Under the pieces are notes generated by a model, which was given only the letters and a program-made list of their open reading frames with translations, was not told where the DNA came from and did not search any database. A program made the translations under genes and the position numbers. A stretch of DNA of 64,000 nucleotides from Colias croceus (Eukaryota > Arthropoda > Insecta > Lepidoptera > Pieridae). This document shows, piece after piece, positions 41,595 to 53,733 of the stretch. How positions within the stretch are numbered: the first letter of the stretch is position 1; each line of letters begins with the position of its first letter. The DNA is taken from assembly GCF_905220415.1 (NCBI RefSeq), contig NC_059545.1, positions 72,001 through 136,000 on the forward strand. Direction: 5' to 3'.

Positions 41595-42925
41595 CAGTGG
41601 CGTAGCTAGGGGGACAAGGGCCCTGGTGCATAGGGAAAGAATCGGGCCCTCCTCCTCCCCTCTTTCCGCGTAGTTTGAACTTATATTTGCCTTCAAAATT
41701 ATTGATAAGAATAAGAATAGAAAACAGTAAGTGAACTTATCTCTAGTAGTTAGGCTAAATCCATACGTCGTCTCTATTAGGCTCTCCATGTGTTTAATAG
41801 AAGGTTTAATAGAAGAAAAAGGGAATAAATAAACAACGATGCACATGAAAATATAGAATATTTATTATACAGATGAGATTAATTAATGGAAAAAACGATT
41901 TTTAACAGAATTCCCCGCCCAATTCACAATCTCTTGCGCGCTTTAATTTTTGCGAATTCGTCTATAATTTCACTCAAATCCAAGTTTGATGCCGCCTCAT
42001 TTTCTATTGCAATAATTAACGATAAATGTCGGAGGCGATCTGGTCAAATGCTGTTTCTTAAATAATTTTTATAATCTTCAGTTTACTGAAAGATCTTTCT
42101 GCTGCCGCGGAAGTTACAGGAATTGTATGAAACACTAGCATCGCTGTATACACATCCGTAAGGTCACACGCCAAATTTTGTTATAATTTCTTTGCAAAGC
42201 TGGCGAATAGACCACGTCTCCATCAATTGAGGGAGAATCAGATGATATACATTAAGAAATTAGAGCGAGAAATTGGGTCCAATTATATCGCAATATTTCT
42301 TCTGAAACTGATCACAGGCCGTTGGTGTTTGAGAGGGTAGTCAATACTGTAACACTGTAACCGTTGCTGCTGCGAACAGTATGAAAATCGGAGATGTCAT
42401 CTAATTTTGACAGTTTAACACTATTTTACTGGAAACATTGATGAATTTAGTGTATCGAACTCTAAACAATCCAGTGTATCTGTTAAAATCTCAGTTTGGA
42501 CAGGAAAATTCTCTGTTCCACTGTAAAATGAAGTGGGTACCCCGTTGTTTAAGCAGTTTACACTGCGATATTTACTGTTTCTTTTTTTCCGTGAAGTAGC
42601 TCATTTGTCAATTTGAATTTGAGTTCAGAATAACGTTGTTATTTTTTGTTGTCGATCATGTTGAGAGCTATCATAGATTATACGGTTACCGTTGTGCTGC
42701 AACCGTTATCGAATACATTCAATTCGAATGTCATCGAAATCTAGCAGAAATTTGGTGCCAGATGGATGGATGTGCGGAATTGGTCTCACTACCGTCAAAC
42801 ACGTGAGCTTATCGCTGATCCAAAATATATTAAATTTTTTTTTTCAAATCTGAGGTTTGAGGGCCCCCTGAGCTCCGGGGCCCTGGTGCACTGCACCACC
42901 TGGCCATATGATAGCTACGCCACTG
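41595..42925. mobile_element. hAT DNA transposon inserted in the SINE
   Basis: Ends CAGTGGCGTAGCTAGG and, inverted, CAGTGGCGTAGCTATC. The exact 8-bp target duplication GGTACAGG sits at 41587-41594 and 42926-42933, diagnostic of the hAT superfamily. 1331 bp long with decayed minus-strand transposase remnants. Removing it restores a continuous SINE. Confidence 0.85.
41930..42115 (-). pseudogene. Decayed hAT transposase C-terminus
   Basis: On the minus strand short stretches read AAAERSFSKLK and, after disruption, RLRHLSLIIAIENEAAS then LSEIIDEFAKIKARK, the dimerisation-domain pattern at the C-terminus of hAT transposases of the ZMYM-like group. Stops and frame changes show it is inactive. Less certain remnants continue to about 42600. 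Confidence 0.55.
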
Positions 42926-43317
42926 GGTACAGGCCATAATCCACCACGCTGGCCAAGTGCGTGTTGGCGGATGACACATGTCGTCGAACTTTTTAATTCT
43001 TCGACATGTCGGTTTCCTCACGATGTTTTCCTTCACCGTTCGAGCAGTGGTGATGTTACAACATGCGCAGATAAATTGAAAAATCAATTTATTTCCTGCG
43101 CGCTCGCCTGGTCTCGAACCTCGGACTTATCGATTCGAAGTCCGAGGTCTCACCACTGAGCCACCACTGCTCCATTATATTTTACATTAATCATGATTAA
43201 ACATTTTAGTGTAGGAGTATTAAGTTTGGTAATTGGTACGTCTATGTTGAGATCATTATTTTTCTAAGCAGCGCTACCCAACTACGCATTGTTTATTTTC
43301 GTTTCGAAATTGATATA

Positions 43318-44418
43318 CTGCCACACTCAGAGACGTTTAATGGTTACATAAGTCGTTCCTTAGTACAGATTTAAAAAAGTTCGCTCTCAGAGACAGTTAA
43401 CGGTTCATTACCGTCCCTTAATGACAATTAATGTTAAGTACAGCAAAACCTTTACTTAACTTTTTAATGGTTGATTTTGACATTTGCGTTTGCGGACTTG
43501 AGGTTTTAAGTTTATTTTTAATAGGTACAAAAATCACATTTAGCATTAATTAAAAGTTTTTTCAATATTAAAGATTGATAAAGATGTCTGATCTCATAGA
43601 CTTTATTGACTTTGTGGACTATGCCAGAAGGTATAGAGAAGTCGGGCCGAGGCGGTATTTGTGTACATTCGCATTACAATTAAACTCCTGCGTAATTAAC
43701 TCCCATGCCGCTTTCTTCTTGGCGACCGACTTGCCATCGGTTATTTTTGATTCCACAATTGGTCTTTTTTTAACCAATTGTGCCAATAAAGCTTTTTCAT
43801 CGGCGGTGAAATTTGCTACTCTACTGCGTGGTGTTTTTGTTTGAGACTCCTAAAAAGAAACATATATGAACCGATGTTTGTGTCGTATTACTGCTTATAT
43901 ATATTATGATAAAGCTGTAATTAAACTTTATAGCGCGAAAAACTTCTTGTCGGGTGAAACACAACAACACAATCCAAGCAAAGTTTCTTTAACCATTAAC
44001 CGCAAATAAACTTGAAAACATTGACAGTTAGCAATGAGTGATACCAGAAAAAAAAGGTCCGGTTGCTTTGTATTATTTATATGAAAATAGATGTTTTGCT
44101 TTGTCATTCACTAAAAACGACCGGTAAAAGAACTTATTTTAATTTATGTCATTTATATAGATGCTTTCAATGTGTTTAAATAAAGTTTTTTGCTATTTAC
44201 TAATAACAGTTTTTTCAAGTGTGGCTACACTCACCGTTTATCGATAAGCATTCGATAGAATGATTTGACGTTACTCCGCCCTATGGATACTTAAAGTTGT
44301 CATTAAATAATGAACCCTTAAATTTTGTCTCTGGGATGTAGCGTTAATTAGCAGATTTAATGATACTTAGTTAATTACTCATTAGGACTAATTTAATGAA
44401 TCTTTCTGAGTGTGGCAG
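43318..44418. mobile_element. DNA transposon with CTGCCACACTCAGA ends, possibly PIF/Harbinger-derived
   Basis: A 14-bp terminal inverted repeat (43318-43331 and 44405-44418) bounds 1.1 kb. Subterminal blocks are also inverted (ctcagagacagttaacggt against the right side's tctctgggatg). It carries a minus-strand Myb/SANT-type reading frame. The flanks (ata/tta) differ by one base, so a 3-bp target duplication is possible but not clean. Confidence 0.5.
43640..43857 (-). pseudogene. Zeste-like Myb/SANT domain fragment
   Basis: The minus strand reads RVANFTADEKALLAQLVKKR then ITDGKSVAKKKAAWELITQE, the N-terminal helix pattern of the Myb/SANT-like domain found in zeste-type regulators and Harbinger accessory proteins. 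It may begin at an acceptor-like ttttag just upstream and loses the expected continuation after about 65 residues. Transposon-derived and probably non-functional. Confidence 0.5.
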
Positions 44419-46435
44419 TTAGTGTTAAAACATTTCTATGCTAATTGCTAAGACAAGAGTAGGTACCTAGGTGCTTCTATTTTGCAGGTGTCTATCAGAA
44501 AGACAAAAATTATCATATTATCGGCTGCTTCCTGACGCATGTATACATAAAATATTATTAGGTTATCATATTTATTGTATTGTAACTATAAAACGAATAA
44601 ATAAAAAAAATACCTAACAACTTAAATCTTTATATCACAAAAACTGAAAACGTCTTTAAGACCCTGGCTTATTGATAAACACTCATGTGTTTGTTCCAAA
44701 GAATATCGTACCTACCATGCCAGATGGGGTTTAATAGTTGTTAATTTATTTGCTATAAGACTTAAGAGCGTCTTAATCAACGTCTCACAATGCACTGCCC
44801 ACGAAAGTTTCTCGAGTGAAATCAAGCGATAAGGTTGTTACCCGTGAGAATCCTTTCTGCGACAATTAAATAATGTTAGTGACAAGTTTTCATTCATATT
44901 TTTATCAACACATCGTTAGATACCTACCTACATACTTATTAATTTATAATAAAACGATCTAACACCCTGAGTTCTGTAAAATGAAAACAAACAAATAGAC
45001 AGCGTTATAGTCTCATAAATGAGAGCAGCTACTTCCAGAACAAATGTAATAAGTAACAGTTCGATTGAATTAAATGCGTGTAAAAGTAAACATGTATGAT
45101 TGCAATTGCTTCATTTCTTGCATCGAGTCGTATTACGGTTCCTGCGAGCAGGTTGCGGGTCTGCCGCGCCGCGGCGGCACGCACAATGCACATTAGTATG
45201 CCGCGCGGCGCGTCGCCATAGACAGAAACACGTGTAACACGCGGGCGTCTCCCGCCGGCGCGCGCGAGGCGGAGCGGGTGCGGTGCGAGCAACCGGAAGA
45301 AAGCCATGTCTCTATCCATCAATGTGCTATCAGCCGCGACTAGACCGCGGCCCACACCGATGCTCCAACTAATTGGAAGCGAGGCTTCTTGGTTGTACGT
45401 GTGTTTGTAATTAAAAGATTCAAGAAATTGTGAATATATATTAAATATTATAATAAACACATTTGAATGATGATCACTATTTGCTTTACTTTTGCTCCGT
45501 TGACAAATCACGTTTAATTACATAAAAACGCTATTTATAAGACTCTAGATTTCCGTTAGCTTTCTGTGTTCTGTTAGATTAAGATTCTTTTTGCTTAGTT
45601 CCATTGCTGGTCGAACCCTTTGGTAATGGGCTGTTCGCCCATCACCCATGCTATCAAGGACAAGATTAAACGGCGAAATGAAAAACTTAAATTTGAGCAA
45701 TCAGAACGGTCGATATCAATTAACAGCTGTAGATTTATTACAATAACACTGTCACAATGACATAACCAAAACTAGGCCATGTACTTAGGCCACACAATGC
45801 CAACAAATGAAGTACCTGCTGTTTAATTATTAATATCAATAGTTAAAATTATAATACCACACTAATAATTTAATATTAAATAAACACGAAATAGTATTTA
45901 CACAATAAATAGATATAACTCGTTTCAAATCACACCTTTAAAAGAAAATAAGTACATTTATTTCCAAAACACACTATTGAAAGTTTATGTAATAAGTAAT
46001 AACTAAAAATTAATGTAATAGCAAATCTAATAATATAAATATAGTGTCGGGTTTGGACTGCACTCATAATGGTGGTTTGATATATTATGTATGACGCGGA
46101 CGTGGTCTTGGTCATACGACACTTGCACATTCCTAAATTATTATCAATTGAAAAGTTTCGTTGGATGTTAGAAAATATTTGTGTAAGTCACGCTTGAGTA
46201 CATATATGTATATTTATTTTTGTGCCATCATAAATTAACTCCTTTAAGTATCTATAAACACACTCAAATTTTAATTTAATGATCAATTAATAATCACTCT
46301 ACCTAATTTTTTATGGGCTCGTCACTGACCTGCATAAAAATACCATAAAATAAATGTTAATATGTAGATGAGAGTGGATCCACTAATGTGGAATATTCTA
46401 CGTTCGGATTGTGGTCAATGTTTTATTTATAAAGT
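44419..46435. other. Spacer with one GC-rich patch
   Basis: AT-rich apart from a GC-rich patch at about 45125-45310. Open frames through that patch on the minus strand lack motifs. No gene recognised. Confidence 0.35.
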
Positions 46436-46570
46436 AGGTATGTTGGGGTCAGCGTAGCGACGAGCTCGGAGTCTCGGCCGCGTGTCGTTGGCGCGACATA
46501 AAGTGTAACCCAACTCCCGACTCCCAGCCCGCGGGCCGCGACCGCAGCCGCCGCGCTCGAGTTGCATTGC
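46436..46570. other. GC-rich patch
   Basis: About 130 bp of CpG-rich DNA (cggccgcgtgtcgttggcgc and following), non-coding in appearance. One of a series that may mark promoters or untranslated exons of the downstream gene. Confidence 0.25.
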
Positions 46571-46989
46571 TGCACTCGTCTAAGGAGTTATAGGTTGTAC
46601 TAAGCGACACTTATTTTCCTAGCTCTATAACAATAGAATGTTGGATTATTTTGCTTTCGTGACCTTATGCGGCTAATTTTATGTAATTGGGATTGATATT
46701 ATACTAGAGAGATTTAACAGGAATACAGTTTTGCAAATATATTCAGTCAAAACGAGGACATAATATGAATAAAATAAAGTATTAAATTAACGTACCTATC
46801 TTCCTATCTTTAAGGCATTTTCTACAAAAAGCAACACTACCTATATAAAATAATTTCGAGTTTCCCGGTAAATATAATGACTCTATCGGATCCATATCTT
46901 AGACGATGATAAGAAAGTTCTCGGATAATATCACAAAAACGGACGATTGCACGGAGATAAATCAATGCGATACAATTAGTGCCTAATTA

Positions 46990-47265
46990 CTCGACGCAGG
47001 CTGTCGGTGGCCGGAGCGGCGACGGCGGCGGTGCTGATGCGATGTGACGTGAAGCGACCCCGCAAAAAATATAGAGCAACCTCTTCACAGTTACGTGGAG
47101 GAGTGCTGAGTGCTGAGCTGAGCATCGCAGCTAGTCGAGAGTGCGCGCCCGCGAGTGACGCGCGCGCCGACGCGACCCGCGACCTGCGCCCGCCCTGCCC
47201 CTGCCCGTGTACACGCGCGATCTATTCACACCTGTTAGCGATAACCGACAGTGAAAAGTGATTTG
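46990..47265 (+). promoter_or_regulatory. Candidate promoter / untranslated first exon
   Basis: A 270-bp CpG-rich island with purine-rich agtcgagagtgcgcgcccgc, cacagt and cgacagtgaaaagtg motifs like those at insect transcription starts. No sustained reading frame with motifs. Possibly an alternative 5' end of the gene whose exons appear at 50.7-57 kb. Inference. Confidence 0.25.
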
Positions 47266-48640
47266 GTGTACATTTTAAAATGTTATTTATCAGTAGAGGT
47301 AGCCTTATTGTGGATTACAAGTACTTAGTTCGAAGTTGATATTAATCGAATCCTTAATGTTAATATTAAAGTGTTTTTATCGATTTTCTTTTTCATTTCA
47401 TGAAAACTTAAAGCATAATAAATCTTTAATAACGGTCACAAAAGCTCGCTATTTAAATATTAAGGTTAGACTCAAATATTTTGAAAAAACGATGATACCT
47501 GATCTATACAAAAATAAATAAAGAGATCTACTTAGTATTGAAAAAAATATGACGAATTAAATTTTTAACAACATACATAATATTGTTTTTTTCTTATCGC
47601 GTATTGTATTTGAAGATTCAATGTATTCAGCTTATAAAATGTCGAAGTGATTATTCAGTTGTTTAACGATAATGGCTGTAATTCTGCGAAGTCTTAATTG
47701 GACCTCAAATTATGCGCATAGTATTAATTGAAATTGACCATCGGCTTCCATATAAAGACTGAGTACCAGAGCGGTGTTGCAGCGCATCCCGCAGCCGCAG
47801 ACCGCACGTTAGCCGCGGGACCAATTTGCTCAGCAGGAGGCAGGCCTTTGCAATATTTTTAAAGTACTTTGCGGCTTTCACAGATTTCAATTTACAATGT
47901 GTCAAATTGTGGCTGATCGCACGGTTTCAGCGATACTATATTTGGGAAATTAAAAACAAAATAGGTATACTTACATGTTTTGTAAATACAGGTCTTTGCG
48001 ACGATGCTTCGAGAATATTATTCTTTTTTTGCTAGTATATAAAATAATTTTGAAATATTATGTAGAAAAAGCTAACTAAGCGTGTTAGCTTCTATCATAA
48101 CAAATATAGCAATTCAGAGCACTCAAGTGTTCACTTCGAAGGATAAAGCGCCCAGTTAATTCATTACCATTAAAAAGAGGTAACATTTCAATTCCAGTAA
48201 TTGCAAAAAAAGGTCCTAACGAGGTTTTCATTGAATAAAGTGAATCGTATATGCTTATCGCGATTCGCGGTGAACTATGTCACACGCGGCGGTGCGGTGC
48301 GGTGCGGCGCGGTGCGGCGCGGTGCAGCGGTGCGGCGCCGCGCGCGCTCGTCCGACCTCTTCCTTAACAGGAGCTGGTTCCGCGAACCTTCGCTCTCTCT
48401 GTCCTCCGCGCCCCCGACAACTGTTATAATACGTGCTCGGGAGATAGGGCCTCATTATATCCCTTGTTTGATTACACTTGTGACGTTCCTCTTGCTTCCT
48501 GTTTATGCATTTTATTCACATAAGATCGATTATATGCTGATATTTATTTAAATGGGATTTATAATTAATAACGGTTTGCAACCTCAATAAACGATGTCCT
48601 AGATCTAACTGTAGGTATGTAAACCGCTCATCAAGAATGA
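47266..48640. other. Spacer with GC-rich patches
   Basis: AT-rich apart from small patches at about 47780-47825 and 48285-48415. The latter is a tandem gcggtgcggt-type simple repeat. No gene recognised. Confidence 0.35.
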
Positions 48641-48689
48641 ACTCTAACCATGGGCGTAGCTAGCCATGGGCACAGGGTGGGGCAAAAAA

Positions 48690-49032
48690 AAACCGTCAAG
48701 TACGAGTCGGAGTCGCGCAACGAGGGCTCCGAACAAACCTACTTTTTGTAACTTTAAAATGAAATTTAATAAAATTTAATCTTTTTAACTTTTAGCAATT
48801 TTTCCTTTATCTGTGCTATAAGTCATTGCTTTCAAGACTCTATGTTCACGGGAAGTACAATATAGGTTTTGATTCCCTTACGAATGTCGAAATTTTCACA
48901 GCTATAAGAGACCGTAGATTTGAGTATTCGATATAAATTTCAGCTTGATACCTCCACGCGTTCCTGAGAAAAAGTGTGTTGACAGACAGGCAGACTTTGT
49001 TGTCCGTTTGTCTGTCTGTCTAAAAATACCTT
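48690..49032 (-). mobile_element. Retroposon (SINE-like) nested in the hAT element
   Basis: On the minus strand it ends GTACTTGACGGTTTTTTTTT after a cgactccgactcg block, and contains acagacggacaaac and tttctcaggaacgcg segments. It matches the plus-strand copy at 60875-61322. Confidence 0.6.
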
Positions 49033-49048
49033 TTTTTTCAAGAAATAA

Positions 49049-49167
49049 TCTATACATATAATAAATCTGTATAAGGGTCAATTCTGTACATTGAAAATAT
49101 TGAAAAAATTACTAGCAGGGGGTGTTACTGGATCGATACCAAACCCAAATATGTGATTAAAAAAATT

Positions 49168-49204
<37 letters not shown>

Positions 49205-49529
49205 ATGTGAAGACATCACGTGAAAACTACCGGTTCGATTTCGATGAAACTTGGTATAATTATACCTTATTATCCTGGGCGTAAAATAGGATACTTTTTA
49301 TCCTGAAAAAATACGTAGAAAAAAAATTAATCTCAATTTTTCAGTTATCCATAGACGTTGTTCTGTAGTAGGTACCGCGAACACACGTTGCGTATTATTA
49401 TAGACCTAGCCGTATTTGGGTCCAATAGATATTTATAAGATGTCATTGTCCGAGTTACTCAAAATGGAGAAATAAACCATCCACGCAAAGACCGACATCC
49501 GCGCGGACGGAGTCGCGGGCGGAAGCTAG
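49049..49529 (+). mobile_element. Helitron-like element with GTCT repeat
   Basis: Begins TCTATACATATAATAAATCT after A (49048), ends GGGCGGAAGCTAG before T (49530), with a CCGCG...CGCGG hairpin inside the 3' end. Carries about nine GTCT units at 49170-49204. Lepidopteran microsatellite-associated Helitron-like repeats with CTAG ends are known; this fits. Confidence 0.75.
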
Positions 49530-49614
49530 TAATGAATAAATCAAAACAAACAAAAGATAAAAAACGGGCAAGTGCCCCACCCTGCCCCACCGTGGCTACT
49601 CCCCTGACTCTAAC

Positions 49615-50744
49615 GACTAACCTCGCTAGGTTTTTGATGATTATGATTACCTTTCGGCTCTAGCTAATTAATTGTTGTTCTTAATTGCCTATAAATAGCA
49701 TTAAACTTTTATAAATTTATAGCATTAAACTCTTAAAGACTCGTGAGGACTGTTATCGTAAATGTAGAGATGCGGCCGTTGTAACGTAATGGCTATTCCG
49801 AAATGGATGATATAAAGAAGTGCAATACAGAAACATGAAAGGATGACATTTCGTCGGGCCGAGACGGGTGCTCTCGAATTTTGAATTCAACAAAAAGCGT
49901 GCGCGGCATTCCGCAGGCCGCTCGCCACTGCGCCGCACCCGCCGCACCGGCCCCGCGCCGCCGCTTCACTTGCTGGTTAAGCCTTCGATAGATCGAAATG
50001 GTCACACGATTATTTAAGAATAACGACCGCCTTAAATTGAAGAAAAAAACGGAGATGCGTTAATGTCTTGAATAAATTTTGTTAACTCACCGCTCGTAAT
50101 GAGGCGCGCGCACGCGGACTGTTTACTAAACAACGTAAAATATTTCGGATGCAGTGATCTCGAGCTGGCGATACAGTGTTAATAGACGATTAAAATGCCA
50201 TAAAATGATCTCGGTCATTCGGTGCGTTACCTTAATAAGGAAACATTCTTATAATCGGCGCAGGTATGTACCAGTGTTTTATATTCTATTATTGTGTGGC
50301 TCAAAATGTTATCAACATATTAACTCTATCACTAGCAATAATTTAGAAAAGAACAATTCTGACAGTTTTATGGAATAAGATGTATTTTTAAGAATTTTTT
50401 CGATACAAGGAAAAGCTCCCACGCCAATGATGTCGCTCATTCCATTGGGGCTTTCAATCGGTAGTCGGTACGCGGGGTAACGTATGGAACTCTGATTTTA
50501 CCGCTGAAAATTTTCCACAATACTTGAAATGAGCTATTTATATATTATATTTGTATAAACTATATGTTGAAGATAATGTTAAACCTTGTGTATACCTTTC
50601 GTGAAAAGATTGCCGCCTCGTTTTTCGGGCACTCGATCTGCTATTAAAATTATTATAAAAATGAGTATTTTGATTCAATCTAAATACAATTTTTTATAAT
50701 AATTGGAATAATTGGAACATCGAGTTTGTGTTGTGTATTCGCAG
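49615..50744. other. Spacer with one GC-rich patch
   Basis: AT-rich apart from a patch at about 49895-49980. No gene recognised. Confidence 0.35.
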
Positions 50745-50954
50745 CAGTTCTCCTGTCACGTGTGATAAGTGAGCCGCAGCGGGGTTGCGACGCGATGCGC
50801 GTGGCATGCTGCTGCCGGACCAAACGTATGAGGTGGCCGCACCCGCCGCACCCGCCGCACCGCCCACCTCGGCGTCGCTGGCGGTGCTGCTGCGCGCACA
50901 CCGCGTGCGCCCTGACTTCTTCTGCGCTTACCGGTCTCGACGCCATTCGAGGAG
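50745..50954 (+). CDS. Candidate first coding exon (isoform 1) of an unidentified gene
   Basis: A GC-rich block with an acceptor-like ttcgcag at 50738-50744 and donor GTGTGT at 50955. In the chosen frame a TGA at 50770 lies upstream, so translation would start at ATG 50806 and give 49 codons plus two bases. Residues: MLLPDQTYEVAAP, an alanine/proline run, then VLLRAHRVRPDFFCAYRSRR. The phase-2 end joins exactly to the next candidate exon (51889), completing an arginine codon. I do not recognise the protein. No signal peptide or membrane segment is evident. It could still be a chance open stretch in a CpG island. Confidence 0.45.
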
Positions 50955-51183
50955 GTGTGTTACAATTCAATATTCATATGAATGAAGTCTCCATATAAGT
51001 AAAAATAATTCAGCGAAACGAAGCATCACTTTACAATAGTAAAATTGTAAAATAAATTATGTATAATATTATATTATAATGCAAAAACTAGTAACATTAT
51101 TTTGATTCATATTGCAATGTTTAATCAGCGTTTGGCATGAAAATATGTTTCATACGAGGTTTGTACATCGTATGAAAGCTTAT

Positions 51184-51407
51184 ATAAGCTTTCCGCCAGC
51201 GGCTTCGCCCGCGATTTCAAAGAAAAACCCGCATAGTTTCCGTTCCCGTGGGATTTCCGGGATAAAATCTATCCTATGTGTTAATCCAAGTTACCCTCTA
51301 TATGTGTGCTAAATTTCATTGTAATCGGTTTAGTACTATTTGCGTGAAAGAGTAACAAACACACACATACATCCTCACAAACTTTCGCATTTATAATATT
51401 AGTAGGA
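51184..51407 (-). mobile_element. Helitron-like element, degraded end
   Basis: Its body matches 33591-33823 (cccgcatagtttccgttccc, gggatttccgggataaa) and it ends with the family's tttcgcatttataatattag then taggac. The CTAG end is mutated. It lies in the putative intron between the two candidate exons. Confidence 0.55.
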
Positions 51408-51888
51408 CAAATCGGCATTTCATTATCAATAACAAATTTTCCAATTTGTCACTTTTCACTGTATCACAGACTGTATATTCGCAATAATTGCATCGTAGAG
51501 TTTATTTCATAGCGTGTAGAATCTCGTGTGTATCCCAAAAGTAATGTTCATGGTACAATTATTTAATTACAATCTAACTAGTTTCGTTACGATTTATGCG
51601 AATTGATAGTTCACAATCGCGTATCGTAGGTATACAGTTAGTAATAAAAATAGAAATACCTCGTTGGCGGTTGGATCGATATTCAACGTTACCATTTATC
51701 ACGCCAAATTAAATAAAACGTTTCCTGTTACAGTTTACGATTTGATGATTATCAAAGGAATTACTATGATTAGCCATTGCACAATTCGTAACGTATATTA
51801 TGATTGTAAATGGCTCTATGATATAATAATAATTCTATGACCAAGTTGTATTTGTGTTTAATAAATTATTGTTAATATGTGTGTGCAG

Positions 51889-51968
51889 ATCGTCGCGGAT
51901 GGTCGAGGAAGAGAAGGAAAAGACGGCGAGCGAGCCGCGCACGCAGCGACGCGCGCGAGTCCGGATCG
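51889..51968 (+). CDS. Candidate second coding exon (isoform 1) of an unidentified gene
   Basis: Bounded by a strong acceptor (gtgtgtgcag) and donor (GTGCGT). Continuing the frame of 50745-50954 it reads SSRMVEEEKEKTASEPRTQR then RARVRI, a charged, probably disordered or coiled segment. It ends in phase 1, the same as the candidate exon at 56850-56940, so both could splice to one shared downstream exon beyond the window. Product unknown. Confidence 0.5.
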
Positions 51969-52106
51969 GTGCGTACCCTACGTTAGCACTTAACAGTGTT
52001 TAGCAGTTGTGTATGAATAATAATAGATTAATGGTGACAGGAAGTGTATAAGAACTATCTAAAACTCTATTAATCTTAACAATATAATATAATGCTTCTA
52101 CATTTC

Positions 52107-52260
52107 AAACTTAAACATTTATTCTTTCAGTAAGACATATTTTAGAAAGACTTTTAAATATTTTTAATTGGTAAAACTATGTTACCTATAATTATTATAA
52201 CATAGTTTTACCAATTACCACTGATTCGGAAAGCAGTTTCTACGGAGATGATGGGAACAA
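52107..52260. repeat. Dispersed repeat with embedded hairpin
   Basis: Shares cattt-attc-ttcagtaaga and the gattcggaaagcagt block with copies at 10280, 28880 and 63040. A 20-bp perfect inverted repeat (52165-52184 with 52198-52217) is inserted in this copy. Confidence 0.5.
52165..52217. repeat. Perfect hairpin, 20-bp stem and 13-bp loop
   Basis: TAATTGGTAAAACTATGTTA is followed after 13 bases by its exact reverse complement. Confidence 0.85.
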
Positions 52261-53324
52261 ACGCCGTAAATTTAATTTCCCATCGTGCATAATGATGTCT
52301 GTTTTTTTCTGATTAAACCTCAGTAAACGCATAAATTACGGGAATTATAAATTCCCTTCAATTACGGAATAAAGCGCTGATGGTGAAAGATTAAGTCAAT
52401 CGCGATAAAGCTAGTGCGTCCTTAATTGGCTGCGTGTGCGCCGCGCGGCGACTCCGCGACACCGCGCCCGCGCCATGCCATTGTCCCGCCCGCAACCGAA
52501 CTGCTGCTGCACCACACTGCTCTCTAAATAGTACACAAAAGGACATTATAGCAGAACTATGTAATATATGGAGTACGCAGGTCTTCAACGTACTAATGCG
52601 ACTATATAGGCTGCGCGTGGATAGAAATAAAATGTTTTTCGTTTTATTTATTCAATAGAAGATTCGATATATATTTATTTTACACTGACTGCCGATTTAT
52701 GTAACAGGTGCGAACTACTTGTCCTCGTGTTCTATTATGAATTATATATCGTAATATCAAACTTACTTGTAATACAATATAACAAGAAGCTTTCACGCTA
52801 GATTCTATAAAAAGTGATTACCTTCAAGATAATGAAACGTATACAAACACCACGTACATCAGTCGGCGTGTCTGCAGCCTCCTACCATTAAGACATTAAT
52901 TTAATCAGCGCCTCTCATCGCACGTAATCGCACGTCGTATTAACATTCTATGGGCGTCTAATGCAACTCCGCCGGTCGCGCTGACCAGTCGCCACTGCAG
53001 GTTAGCAATCAGCTGAAATTAGAGCGATTAATCTTCAATCATAATTATATGTTAATTGCAGATAATGCCGGAGAAATAAACCAGTATGTAGAGCATGTAG
53101 AGACCTTACTTTACGTTTTACCCGCGTTTATTTATCCAGCCCAAAATATGAAGTATTCTTTCTCTATTCTGATTTAAACGTTTTTCAGTTCAACATTTTA
53201 TAAAAGATAACTAGTATTAAAACTGCCGTTTAAAATTATGATCGTAATAATTTATACGATTTTACAGAATACAGATGTTATCGGGCATGAGCCATGTGCT
53301 TACCGCTCAAATATATATTTTGTA
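52261..53324. other. Spacer with one GC-rich patch
   Basis: AT-rich with a patch at about 52430-52500. No gene recognised. Confidence 0.35.
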
Positions 53325-53648
53325 CTAGCTTCCGCCCGCGACTCCGTCCGCGCGGATGTCGGTCTTTGCGTGGATGGTTTATTTCTCCATTTTGAGTAAC
53401 TCGGACAATGACATCTTATAAATATCTATGGACCCAAATACGGCTAGGTCTATAATAATACGCAACGTGTGTTCACGGTACCTACTACAGAACAACGTCT
53501 ATGGATAACTGAAAAATTGAGATTAATTTTTTTTCTACGTATTTTTCCAGGATAAAAAGTATCCTATTTTACGCCCAGGCTAATAAGGTATAATTATACC
53601 AAGTTTCATCGAAATCGAACCGGTAGTTTTCACGTGATGTCTTCACAT

Positions 53649-53733
<85 letters not shown>

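Larger units (their letters stand above)
41515..43178 (-). mobile_element. tRNA-derived SINE, split by a hAT element
   Basis: Read on the minus strand from 43178 it has an A box (TGGCTCAGTGGTGAGA) and a B box (GGTTCGAGACC), then a body with cctcacgatgttttccttca in inverse and (ATG)n at the tail, seen on the plus strand as CATCATCAT at about 41515-41540. It is flanked by a 10-bp target duplication ATTTTACATT (41505-41514 and 43179-43188). A hAT element (41595-42925) interrupts the body. Not a functional tRNA gene. Confidence 0.75.
48649..49606. mobile_element. Non-autonomous hAT element with nested insertions
   Basis: Inverted ends CATGGGCGTAGCTAGCC and CAGGGGAGTAGCCACGG, flanked by an exact 8-bp duplication ACTCTAAC (48641-48648 and 49607-49614). 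Almost all of its 958 bp is later insertions, a retroposon and a Helitron-like element. Confidence 0.75.

Noticed and set aside
43090..43178. tRNA gene on the minus strand
   Set aside because: A and B boxes are present but the rest does not form a proper cloverleaf and it is attached to a SINE body with target duplications.
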